Below, piece after piece: positions 1 to 6,582 of a stretch of 9,363 bases of DNA. Both the position numbers and the translations under genes were made by a program. The notes under the pieces were generated by a model that made no database searches, had not been told where the DNA came from, and was given only the letters and a program-made list of their open reading frames with translations. How positions within the stretch are numbered: position 1 is the stretch's first letter; each line of letters begins with the position of its first letter. The DNA lies in NCBI GenBank assembly GCA_021779435.1, contig JAJYAR010000068.1:1-9363 (forward strand). Direction: 5' to 3'. Source of the stretch: a bacterium. GTDB taxonomy: Bacteria > Verrucomicrobiota > Verrucomicrobiae > JAJYAR01.

Positions 1-649
1 CACCTACGTCCACCGCGCCCCGCTGGATGTGAATCGCCGTGCCGTTCGCTTCGGACTGGAACAGCCCGGCGGGCGCGGGCTTGCCGGTCTTCGGAATCAC
101 CCACATCTCATACAGCTTGCCCAAAGGCGCCGGAGCCAGATTCGAGGCGATCAGCAGCACGCCCTGGCCGGGATTCACGAACACCTTGCCTCGGGGCGGC
201 CGCGGCTGGCCCGCACTGAAGTCGGTTTCCTGCGTATTCGGACCACTAATGATGGCGAGCGCTTCGTTCAGCCGCGCCACCTCTCCGTGCTCCTGCCGCA
301 ACTGGCTCTCCAGCCGAAGCGCTTCCTCGCCCGCGCGCTGATACTCGAAGCCGAAATACACCGCCGCCACGAGCGCGAATGCCGCCGCGGCCGCCCACAC
401 CGGAGCCCACGGAAATCGCCGCGTCTCTACGCCGGCCGATGCCAGGATTCTCCGGCGAAGGCCCGCGGAAGGCTCGGCCGCAGGAGCGGTGCTTGCGAGC
501 AGCGCGCTAAGCTCGATCGCCTTCTGCACACCCTTGCGGCACGCCTCGCACCCGCGCTCCAGATGCGCCGCGATCTCGCTGCACTCCGGCTCTTCCGCGA
601 TGCCCAGCGCGTACAGGTCGTAATGGTCGCGAAGCTCTTCGCAGTTCAT
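1..649 (-). CDS. Anti-sigma factor, RskA-like with N-terminal zinc-finger (ZAS-like) domain; C-terminus cut by window edge
   Basis: Predicted membrane-bound anti-sigma factor that holds the ECF sigma factor encoded just upstream until a signal releases it. The 216 visible codons are open to the window edge. Residues 1-45 look like a cytoplasmic anti-sigma domain: MNCEELRDHYDLYALG, then a His-x4-Cys-x2-Cys zinc-binding pattern (H29, C34, C37) in AHLERGCEACRKG. One membrane helix lies at about residues 81-101 (WAPVWAAAAAFALVAAVYFG), preceded by Arg residues. Residues 104-130 are charged and possibly coiled. From about 139 an extracytoplasmic RskA-type domain begins, with the family-like stretch KLYEMWVIPKTGKPAPAGLF. 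The ATG at 649 overlaps the sigma stop codon (ATGA), which points to translational coupling. The last part of the RskA domain lies outside the window. Known for the family: release usually follows proteolysis. The signal here is unknown. Confidence 0.88.
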   Translation of the reverse strand, partial: MNCEELRDHYDLYALGIAEEPECSEIAAHLERGCEACRKGVQKAIELSALLASTAPAAEPSAGLRRRILASAGVETRRFPWAPVWAAAAAFALVAAVYFGFEYQRAGEEALRLESQLRQEHGEVARLNEALAIISGPNTQETDFSAGQPRPPRGKVFVNPGQGVLLIASNLAPAPLGKLYEMWVIPKTGKPAPAGLFQSEANGTAIHIQRGAVDVG

Positions 650-1236
650 GGCGCCGCTACTCCCATTTCACTGCGCAGGACATTCAGCGCCGCGCGCACC
701 CAGGTCTTCACCGTGCCCAGCGGCTGGCCCATCCGCTCCGCCATCTCCGGCTGCGACAGACCCTCGAAATAAGCAAACTCGATCACCTGCCTCTGATTCG
801 GCGAGAGCTTCTCCATGGCGCTCTTAACTCGGCGCGAGGAATCCGACCTGAGGATATCGTTCTCCAGGTCCTGGTAGAGCGACGGACGCTCGATCTTCTC
901 CAGATCCGGCGCATGGCGTTCCCGCGCTGCCGCGGACCGCAGATAGTCGAGCGCCCGGTTGCGCGCGATCGTAACCAGCCACACGCCGATCGAACCCTTC
1001 TGCGTATCGAGGCTCCCGATGCGTGTCCAGACGCGGAGGAACGTCTCCTGCACAAGGTCTTCAGCAATCGAGGCGTCGCGCACCATGCGGACTATCACCG
1101 AATACGCGACGCGGCCGAAGCGATCGTAGAGTTGACCGAGCGCCTTCGGGTCGCGCCGCTTCAGGCGCTCCACCAGTTCCGCGTCGCCGGGAGTGCTGAG
1201 AAGATTGAGAAAAAATATGAGCGGCAGTGCGAACAA
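646..1236 (-). CDS. RNA polymerase ECF sigma factor (sigma-70 family, SigK/RpoE-like)
   Basis: A 196-residue extracytoplasmic-function sigma factor. Region 2 spans about residues 35-102 and includes LYDRFGRVAYSV, the core-binding AEDLVQETFLRVW and the -10 recognition part ending ARNRALDYLR. Region 4 spans about 138-190, with LSPNQRQVIEFAYFEGLSQPE and the helix-turn-helix MGQPLGTVKTWVRAAL that would read the -35 element. Length is normal for the family. The start is TTG at 1236: an in-frame stop lies upstream at 1270-1272 with no ATG or GTG between, and a strong Shine-Dalgarno sits 7 bases before the TTG. The stop overlaps the anti-sigma ATG. The partner with an RskA-type domain suggests a SigK-like regulatory pair (inference). 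Its regulon cannot be read from this window. The first 13 residues (MFALPLIFFLNLL) are unusually hydrophobic for a sigma factor. Confidence 0.93.
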   Translation of the reverse strand: MFALPLIFFLNLLSTPGDAELVERLKRRDPKALGQLYDRFGRVAYSVIVRMVRDASIAEDLVQETFLRVWTRIGSLDTQKGSIGVWLVTIARNRALDYLRSAAARERHAPDLEKIERPSLYQDLENDILRSDSSRRVKSAMEKLSPNQRQVIEFAYFEGLSQPEMAERMGQPLGTVKTWVRAALNVLRSEMGVAAP

Positions 1237-1243
1237 TAGAAGT

Positions 1244-1253
1244 TCCTCTCCCC
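1244..1253 (-). promoter_or_regulatory. Shine-Dalgarno for the ECF sigma factor; fixes a TTG start
   Basis: On the minus strand the bases read GGGGAGAGGA, a strong match to the anti-Shine-Dalgarno, ending 7 bases before TTG at 1236. No ATG or GTG lies in frame between the upstream stop (1270-1272) and this TTG, and the next in-frame GTG is 21 codons into the protein with no comparable site. This supports TTG as the true start. Confidence 0.7.
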
Positions 1254-1328
1254 GGACGCATCCCGGCTGTTATGGTATACGAGGCCGGAGAAGATTTGGA
1301 TTGGATCGAAATTCCGGTGCGGCCGCGC

Positions 1329-4300
1329 TCAGCCCCGTGTCTGCACCAGCCGGTAGATCTGCGCCGCGTATTTTTCCACCGTGCCGATGCCGATGCCCGG
1401 AACGGCGAGCAGTTCCGCCGCGCTCGCCGGACGCCGGCCGGCCAGTTCTTTCAACGTCCGGTCCGTGAGAATGCGAAACGCAGGCACGCCGCGGCGCTTG
1501 GCTTCCGCCAGTCGCCACGCCCGCAGCGCGCTCTCGACTCCGTCATCGGCGGAGGCGGCCGCGTCGAACTCCGGCTCAGGGCGAGGCCTTCGAGGCGCGG
1601 GCGCCGCGGCCCGCTTCTTCGCCGCCTTGCCCTTCTTGCTCCGCTTCTTCGACGGCGCGTCGGCAACAGGCGGCGGGGATTTCATCTGAAAATCCAGTTC
1701 CGGCATGCCCTCCACCGCCTGACCGTCGCGGCTCAGCGCAGCCTTGCGATAAGGAATCGTCTTGCCGTCCTTTTCAAACGTAGCCTCGGTCAACCGCACC
1801 AGGCCCGAACGCGCCAGCGCGCCCAGCACCTCTTCAAATTCGTCGCGCGAGAGTTCCTCGTGGGGCAGCAGTTCGCTGTAAAGCCTTCCCGTCGGACGCA
1901 CGCCTTCCTCGCGCAGCGTCTCGATCACGCGCAGCGCCACGTCGCGCTCGGCCCCGGTCGCCTCGCGAAACCGCTGCCCGATGCAGTCCTGCGGCGCGCA
2001 AAAATCGCAGATGCCGCACTTTTTCTCCGCATTCGCCAGGTCCCCGAAGTGCCGCACCAGCGCCGCCATCCGGCATTGGTTGCTCTCCACATAGCGCAGC
2101 ATCATGTCAAGCTGCTTCTGCCGCTGCCCGACCTGCGCCAGGTACGGCTCGCGCCAGTGGTCATGCCCCCGGCTGACGTTTTCCGCGAAATCCACCTGTG
2201 CGCCGCCGTGAATCCACAGCTTCTCGAGCGCTTTATCGAGCGACTCCTCATCCATCCGCAGCCTTCGGCGAAGTTCGTCTTTCGCCACCGGTTCATCGCC
2301 CAGGCGATTGTAGATCGACTCGAGCACCTTCACGTCCGGATAGTCGCGCTCGAAGAAAAAGTCGTGTGTGCGGCGGTCTGCGTAAGAGTGCATCAAAATG
2401 GTGCGGCTCTGTACGCCATCGCGTCCCGCGCGTCCGATTTCCTGGTAATACGCCTCCAGGCTCCCCGGCAGCGCCGTGTGAATCACCGTGCGGACGTCCG
2501 GTTTATCGATGCCCATGCCGAACGCGATGGTCGCCACCATCACCTCGATCCCGCCCGCGACAAACTGCTCCTGCACGCTCGCGCGATGGCTCGCGTCGAG
2601 CCCCGCATGATATGCCCCCGCCGGAAAATGCCGGTTCAGCGTCGCGGCCACGCTCTCGGCCTGCTGGCGCGTTGGCGTGTACACAATCGCCGGGCGCCGC
2701 GCCTCGTCGAGCAGCAGTCGCTCGGCCAGCGCCGCGCGCTGCGAAGGCGCGACTTCCACCACTTCCACCGCAAGGTTGTCGCGCCGGAACCCGTGAATGA
2801 ATCGCGCCGGCTTCTCCAGGCCCAACTGCACCGCGATGTCGTCCTGCACAATCGGCGTCGCCGTCGCCGTCAGCGCGATCACCGGCGCCGGCCGCAGGTT
2901 GGGTAGATACTGGCCCAGCATCCGGTAATCCGGCCGGAAATCGTGTCCCCACTGCGAAATGCAGTGCGCTTCGTCGATCGCGATCAGGCTGGGCTTGCGC
3001 TTGGCCAGCATCTCCGGAAACCCGGTCACGCGCAGTCGCTCCGGTGCGATGTAGAGAAACTGTAGCGTTCCGTTCAGATAATCGATGCAGGCCTGGCGCG
3101 ACGCCGCTCGGTCCCGCCCCGAATGAATGCACGCCACGCGAAACCCGCGCGCGGCAAGCTTCGCCGCCTGATCTTCCATCAGAGCGATGAGCGGACTGAT
3201 CACCAGCGCCGTGCCGCCCCGCGCCACCGCCGGCAACTGGTAGCAGAGCGACTTGCCCGAACCCGTCGGCATCACCAGCAATACGTCATGCCCCGCGATC
3301 ACCGCTTCGCAGACCTTCTCCTGATTGACGCGGAACTCCGGAAACCCGAACGCTTCGTGAAGCACTTCGACGAGTGGCGTGCCCGGCTTCGTCTCCGGCA
3401 CGTGAGCGGGAGCAGCGGACGCGCTCGCCGGAGCGTTCACAGACGCCGCAGTCGAACGCGGCGGCGCCGGCGTGTTGCCCACCTTCCCCACCACCTCCGT
3501 CACATACTCTTCGATGCCCTTCAGGAACGGCGCCAACTGCGCATTCCCGCGTTGGATGCGCCGAAGGTACGCCTCCCACTGCCCCGTCATCGCCGGGCTC
3601 TTCACCTCCGGATGCACAACCGAGATGAGCTGAATTCCCTTGTCCGTCGCCTCGAGCGACTTGCCTTTGCGCACCACATACTCGCGCTTCAGCAGCACCT
3701 CGATGATCGCCGCGCGCGTGGCCGGCGTTCCCAGTCCCGTCTCCTTCATCGCCTCGGAAAGCTCTTTTTCTTCGAGGGTCTTGCCCGCCGTCTCCATCGC
3801 CGTCAGCAGCGTCGCCTCGGTGAACCGCTTCGGCGCGCGCGTCTTCTTCTTCAGCACCTCCGCATCAATCACATCCTGCGCCTGCCCCTGCGCGAGTCCC
3901 TGCGGCAGCGCCCGCTCGGCATTCTCGTTCGGCAGCGCGATATCGAGCACCTTCCAGCCAACCTTCTCGACGCTGCTCCCCGACGTGTGATACCGGTCGA
4001 CAATTTCACCGTTGCGAATCGCGGTGATGATCGTCGTCACCGACCACACGTGGTCCTCGTGCCACGCGCTGAGCAGCCGCCGGCAAACAAGATCGTAGAT
4101 TTTCTTCTCGTCCGAGGAAAGCTGCGCCCTCTCACCCCGCGCCGCGGTCGGAATAATCGCGTGGTGGTCTGTTACCTTGGCGTCATCCACGAAACGCCGG
4201 CCCAGCGCGCGTTCGCCCGTTCCCGGCGCAATCTGCTCCCGATACGGCCCTTCGATCCCCTTCACCACCGCCGGCAGCGTCCGCGCCACATCCTGCGACA

Positions 4301-5315
4301 GGTGCCGGCTGTCCGTGCGCGGATAGCTCAGCAGCTTGTGCTTTTCATACAGCGCCTGCGCCGCCTCGAGCGTCTTCTGCGCGCTGAACCCATACAGCCG
4401 GTTCGCATGGCGCTGCAGCTCGGTGAGGTCATAGAGCGGCGGCGGAGCCATCCGCTGCGTCTGCGCCTCGATCGTCTCGATCCGCGCATCGCCGGTCCGC
4501 GCGCGCTCCACGATGCGCTTGGCCTCCTCGCCGTCCGCGTGCAGGCGCATCGCTTGCGCCAGCGTCTCCTTGTCCTCGCCGTTCTTCACGCGGTCCCGCA
4601 GCCACGTGCCCTTGTACGTGTTCTCCTCGGGCGCGCCTTTCGGATGAAACGTCGCCACGGCTTCCGTGTAATCCTCGGGCACGAAATTCCGGATAGCGAG
4701 TTCGCGCTCCACCAGCATCGCCAGCGTCGGCGTCTGCACGCGTCCCACCGAAAAGTCGTCGCCGAAGGCAAGCGAATACGCGCGCGACAGGTTCATGCCG
4801 ACTAACCAGTCCGCCCGGCTTCGCCCCCGCGCCGCGTCGGCCAGCGGATCGTATTGGCCGCCCGGCTTCAGCGTGTCGAACCCTTTGCGGATCGCTTCCG
4901 GCGTCAACGACGAGATCCACAGCCGGCTCACCGGCTTGCCGCACTCCGCGGCTTCGTATATGTAGCGGAAAATCAGCTCGCCCTCGCGCCCGGCGTCAGT
5001 GGCGCACACAACGCCCGAAACCTTCGGCGAGTTCAGAATCCTGCGAACCGTCTCGAACTGATCTTTCGTCTTGTCGTAGACCACCAGCGGCCACTCGCGC
5101 GGCAGCATCGGCAGCGTCTCCCGCCGCCAGGCGCGCCACTGCGGCTCGATCTCATGCGGCTGCGCGAGCGCAACCAGATGACCGATCGCCCACGTAACGA
5201 TATAGCCGTTGCCATGCAGATAGCCTTCGCCCTTGCTGTCGGCGCCAAGAACCCGCGCGACGTCACGCGCGACGGAGGGCTTTTCGGCCACCACGGCGAT
5301 GCTGGTGGCGGACAT
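1329..5315 (-). CDS. topB-recQ: Fused DNA topoisomerase III - RecQ helicase (single 1328-residue polypeptide)
   Basis: One chain joins a type IA topoisomerase (strand passage through a single-strand break) to a 3'-5' RecQ helicase. Topoisomerase III, about 1-610: Toprim with E11 (AEKPSVARDVA) and D107/E111 in ATDAGREGELI, the central SVGRVQTPTLAMLVERE (189-205), and catalytic Y331 in LLSYPRTDSRHL. A Pro/Ala-rich linker covers about 613-646. RecQ: motif 0 (FRVNQ, 661-665), Walker A MPTGSGKS (682-689), DEAH (781-784), aromatic-rich loop SQWGHDFRPDY (787-797), TATAT (816-820), arginine-finger motif QEIGRAGRDG (958-967), zinc cysteines C1081/C1100/C1103/C1106, winged-helix RQC to about 1200, a Lys/Arg linker (1222-1246), and HRDC 1261-1326. 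All catalytic residues are present with no frameshift. I chose ATG 5315 because the Toprim strand SIAVVAEKPS begins at residue 5; a longer open frame to 5420 would add 35 low-complexity residues over the upstream gene. It lies 19 bases after the radical SAM gene. Likely role: dissolving joint molecules and decatenation (inference). Confidence 0.95.
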   Translation of the reverse strand: MSATSIAVVAEKPSVARDVARVLGADSKGEGYLHGNGYIVTWAIGHLVALAQPHEIEPQWRAWRRETLPMLPREWPLVVYDKTKDQFETVRRILNSPKVSGVVCATDAGREGELIFRYIYEAAECGKPVSRLWISSLTPEAIRKGFDTLKPGGQYDPLADAARGRSRADWLVGMNLSRAYSLAFGDDFSVGRVQTPTLAMLVERELAIRNFVPEDYTEAVATFHPKGAPEENTYKGTWLRDRVKNGEDKETLAQAMRLHADGEEAKRIVERARTGDARIETIEAQTQRMAPPPLYDLTELQRHANRLYGFSAQKTLEAAQALYEKHKLLSYPRTDSRHLSQDVARTLPAVVKGIEGPYREQIAPGTGERALGRRFVDDAKVTDHHAIIPTAARGERAQLSSDEKKIYDLVCRRLLSAWHEDHVWSVTTIITAIRNGEIVDRYHTSGSSVEKVGWKVLDIALPNENAERALPQGLAQGQAQDVIDAEVLKKKTRAPKRFTEATLLTAMETAGKTLEEKELSEAMKETGLGTPATRAAIIEVLLKREYVVRKGKSLEATDKGIQLISVVHPEVKSPAMTGQWEAYLRRIQRGNAQLAPFLKGIEEYVTEVVGKVGNTPAPPRSTAASVNAPASASAAPAHVPETKPGTPLVEVLHEAFGFPEFRVNQEKVCEAVIAGHDVLLVMPTGSGKSLCYQLPAVARGGTALVISPLIALMEDQAAKLAARGFRVACIHSGRDRAASRQACIDYLNGTLQFLYIAPERLRVTGFPEMLAKRKPSLIAIDEAHCISQWGHDFRPDYRMLGQYLPNLRPAPVIALTATATPIVQDDIAVQLGLEKPARFIHGFRRDNLAVEVVEVAPSQRAALAERLLLDEARRPAIVYTPTRQQAESVAATLNRHFPAGAYHAGLDASHRASVQEQFVAGGIEVMVATIAFGMGIDKPDVRTVIHTALPGSLEAYYQEIGRAGRDGVQSRTILMHSYADRRTHDFFFERDYPDVKVLESIYNRLGDEPVAKDELRRRLRMDEESLDKALEKLWIHGGAQVDFAENVSRGHDHWREPYLAQVGQRQKQLDMMLRYVESNQCRMAALVRHFGDLANAEKKCGICDFCAPQDCIGQRFREATGAERDVALRVIETLREEGVRPTGRLYSELLPHEELSRDEFEEVLGALARSGLVRLTEATFEKDGKTIPYRKAALSRDGQAVEGMPELDFQMKSPPPVADAPSKKRSKKGKAAKKRAAAPAPRRPRPEPEFDAAASADDGVESALRAWRLAEAKRRGVPAFRILTDRTLKELAGRRPASAAELLAVPGIGIGTVEKYAAQIYRLVQTRG

Positions 5316-5334
5316 TCGCTTCAGTGTAGAACGC

Positions 5335-6468
5335 TCAGCCCGCGCGCAGCCCGAAAAACCGCGCCATCGCTCCCCGCAGCCTTCCCGCCAGCGGGTTGTC
5401 GAGGAACGCCCAGGCGACAAACCGCAGCATCACCGGCGTCCGGAAGTTCGGGTCGTTGGCCTGCCGCCGCTCGATCAACTCCCGCAGCATCCCCCGCGGA
5501 TCCTCGCGGATCTGGTCGAGCATCGCCGTCTGATGCACGCACGAGATGCTGCAGAACGGCGCACACCCTTTCTCCGCCTCGTATTCGCGTTCGATGTCGG
5601 CCTGCGTGTACCCGGCCAAAGGAATGCCCGGATGCCCGCGCTGCTGCGAGCAGTAGTGCACCAGTCCGTCCTCGCAGATATAAAGGAACCTCGCCCCGGC
5701 CCGGCAGTGCCACGCGTTCGGGCGGCCGTGGGCAAGGTTCTCCTGAAACCGGTCGAAATGCGCGAACGAGAACACGCCCGTCTCCATCTTCCGGATCTCC
5801 TGATATATCCGGAACTGGCCTTCGTCGAGTCCCCGGCTCTGCCCTTCGCCGTCGTGCGCGATTCCCACCGTGCTGTTGAAACCCATGGACCGCGCGCTCC
5901 GCGCCACTACAAGCGCGTCCTCCGGATGGCTCACGCCCGCGCCCACCACGGAGTTAATCGTGATCGCGAACTCGGCCTCCGCCGCCAGCCACTCGAGCTT
6001 CTGCCGCAGCACGCGCAGCGATTTTTTCGATGTCCCGTCCGGCTCGACATTATCAATGCTGATCTGCAGGTAGTCCAGCCCCGCTTCGTTCAGCGCGCGA
6101 ATCCGGTCGTGCGACATCAGGTACGCGTTGCTGATCAGCGTGGCGATCAACCCGTGCGAGCGGATGCGCCGGATGATCTCTTCAAGCTGCGGGTGCAGCA
6201 TCGGCTCGCCGCCGCTGATCGTGATGATCGACGTCCCCAACTCGGCCAGCTTGTCGATCCGCCGCAGCATTTCGTCGATCGGCACCGGGGCCGACGTCCG
6301 GTCGTATTCGTTGCAGTAGGCGCAGTCCAGGTTGCAACGACGGATCGGCACAATCTGCGCCAGCACCGGCCTCGTCCGGTGCTGCATCGCCGCGGCGAAC
6401 ATCCGCACCTCGCGGCGTCGCCGGTCCACTTCCAGCCGCGCCTTGCGCAAGCGGCTACCCTGCGGCAT
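5335..6468 (-). CDS. Radical SAM protein with C-terminal cysteine-rich (SPASM/twitch-like) extension, substrate unknown
   Basis: A 377-residue radical S-adenosylmethionine enzyme. The N-terminal strand ends in the cluster motif CNLDCAYC (C45, C49, C52; Cx3Cx2C), which binds the [4Fe-4S] cluster that cleaves SAM. SGGEP at 85-89 is the SAM-binding motif, followed by typical barrel segments such as LISNAYLMSHDRI and YLQISIDN (133-140). The C-terminal part has six more cysteines: C255, C265, C273, C302, C306 and C310, with CEDGLVHYC and CAPFCSISC. The pattern resembles an auxiliary iron-sulfur cluster of the SPASM/twitch type seen in peptide-modifying and PqqE/MoaA-like enzymes. No precursor peptide or other maturation gene is visible, so the substrate cannot be named. 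ATG 6468 is chosen because GGGAGG sits 5 bases upstream; an alternative is Met23. It is the first gene of the minus-strand run, 19 bases before the topoisomerase-helicase. Confidence 0.88.
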   Translation of the reverse strand: MPQGSRLRKARLEVDRRRREVRMFAAAMQHRTRPVLAQIVPIRRCNLDCAYCNEYDRTSAPVPIDEMLRRIDKLAELGTSIITISGGEPMLHPQLEEIIRRIRSHGLIATLISNAYLMSHDRIRALNEAGLDYLQISIDNVEPDGTSKKSLRVLRQKLEWLAAEAEFAITINSVVGAGVSHPEDALVVARSARSMGFNSTVGIAHDGEGQSRGLDEGQFRIYQEIRKMETGVFSFAHFDRFQENLAHGRPNAWHCRAGARFLYICEDGLVHYCSQQRGHPGIPLAGYTQADIEREYEAEKGCAPFCSISCVHQTAMLDQIREDPRGMLRELIERRQANDPNFRTPVMLRFVAWAFLDNPLAGRLRGAMARFFGLRAG

Positions 6469-6473
6469 CCATG

Positions 6474-6479
6474 CCTCCC
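6474..6479 (-). promoter_or_regulatory. Shine-Dalgarno for the radical SAM gene
   Basis: The minus strand reads GGGAGG followed by CATGG and then the ATG at 6468. The 5-base spacing is good. An ATG within CATGG is out of frame by four bases, so this site favours the ATG at 6468 as the start. Confidence 0.6.
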
Positions 6480-6488
6480 GACTCTTCG

Positions 6489-6494
6489 ATTATG
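6489..6494 (-). promoter_or_regulatory. Possible -10 element for the minus-strand radical SAM unit
   Basis: The minus strand reads CATAAT (5 of 6 matches to TATAAT), 20 bases upstream of the start codon, which would leave a short leader that still contains the Shine-Dalgarno. No convincing -35 hexamer lies at the proper distance, as the upstream bases are a GC run preceded by a T-tract. This is a weak call. Confidence 0.22.
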
Positions 6495-6513
6495 CGCCGC
6501 CGCGCCGCAAAAA

Positions 6514-6542
6514 TTGTACGCGGTTTCACTGAATTTTAAGAT
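6514..6542 (+). promoter_or_regulatory. Putative sigma-70-type promoter for the beta-propeller/permease unit
   Basis: TTGTAC at 6514-6519 and TAAGAT at 6537-6542 are separated by 17 bases, the ideal spacing. The matches are 3 of 6 to TTGACA and 4 of 6 to TATAAT. The segment is AT-rich against a very GC-rich background, and transcription would begin about 30-35 bases before the start codon at 6583. The spacing and local composition are the main support; the hexamers are only moderate. Confidence 0.35.
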
Positions 6543-6568
6543 TCGTGCGCCATGCTGTGGTGACAGCC

Positions 6569-6575
6569 AAAGGAG
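6569..6575 (+). promoter_or_regulatory. Shine-Dalgarno for the beta-propeller gene
   Basis: AAAGGAG lies 7 bases before the ATG at 6583, a near-ideal ribosome binding site. It decides against the much longer open frame that extends upstream across the divergent radical SAM gene, because the encoded signal peptide also begins exactly at this ATG. Confidence 0.7.
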
Positions 6576-6582
6576 AATTCCG

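Noticed and set aside
104..111. Absence of the second Asp in the Toprim DxD (DAGRE rather than DADRE) in the fused topoisomerase
   Set aside because: I first read this as a damaged active site, but the DAGRE form is, to my knowledge, common in topoisomerase III of the Bacillus type, so it is normal variation. The coordinates given are residue numbers of the fusion protein; the bases are about 4983-5006.
1269..1300. Possible promoter for the sigma factor: minus-strand GTATACCATAAC at about 1269-1280
   Set aside because: TATACC resembles a -10 element and is placed sensibly, but no -35 hexamer is found at 16-18 bases and it does not match the ECF-type promoter consensus I know. Too weak to list.
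1295..1310. Short tandem repeat ttggattggat between the topoisomerase-helicase stop and the sigma gene
   Set aside because: It has two copies of a 5-base unit only, within chance expectation, and no symmetry suggesting an operator.
1227..2906. Long plus-strand open frame opposite the RecQ half (559 codons)
   Set aside because: It is antisense to a gene with complete catalytic motifs. Its translation is Arg/His/Pro/Leu-rich low-complexity sequence typical of GC-rich shadow frames, and it has no domain signature.
3123..4805. Long plus-strand open frame opposite the Topo III half (560 codons)
   Set aside because: Same reasons: Arg-rich shadow of the real minus-strand gene, with no recognisable motif.
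5316..5420. 35-residue N-terminal extension of the topoisomerase-RecQ frame
   Set aside because: It overlaps the 3' end of the radical SAM gene, is Arg/Gly-rich, and lies before the conserved Toprim start; ATG 5315 fits the family.
5233..6582. Upstream extension of the beta-propeller reading frame
   Set aside because: The frame stays open by chance across the antisense of the radical SAM gene. The Shine-Dalgarno and signal peptide fix the start at 6583.
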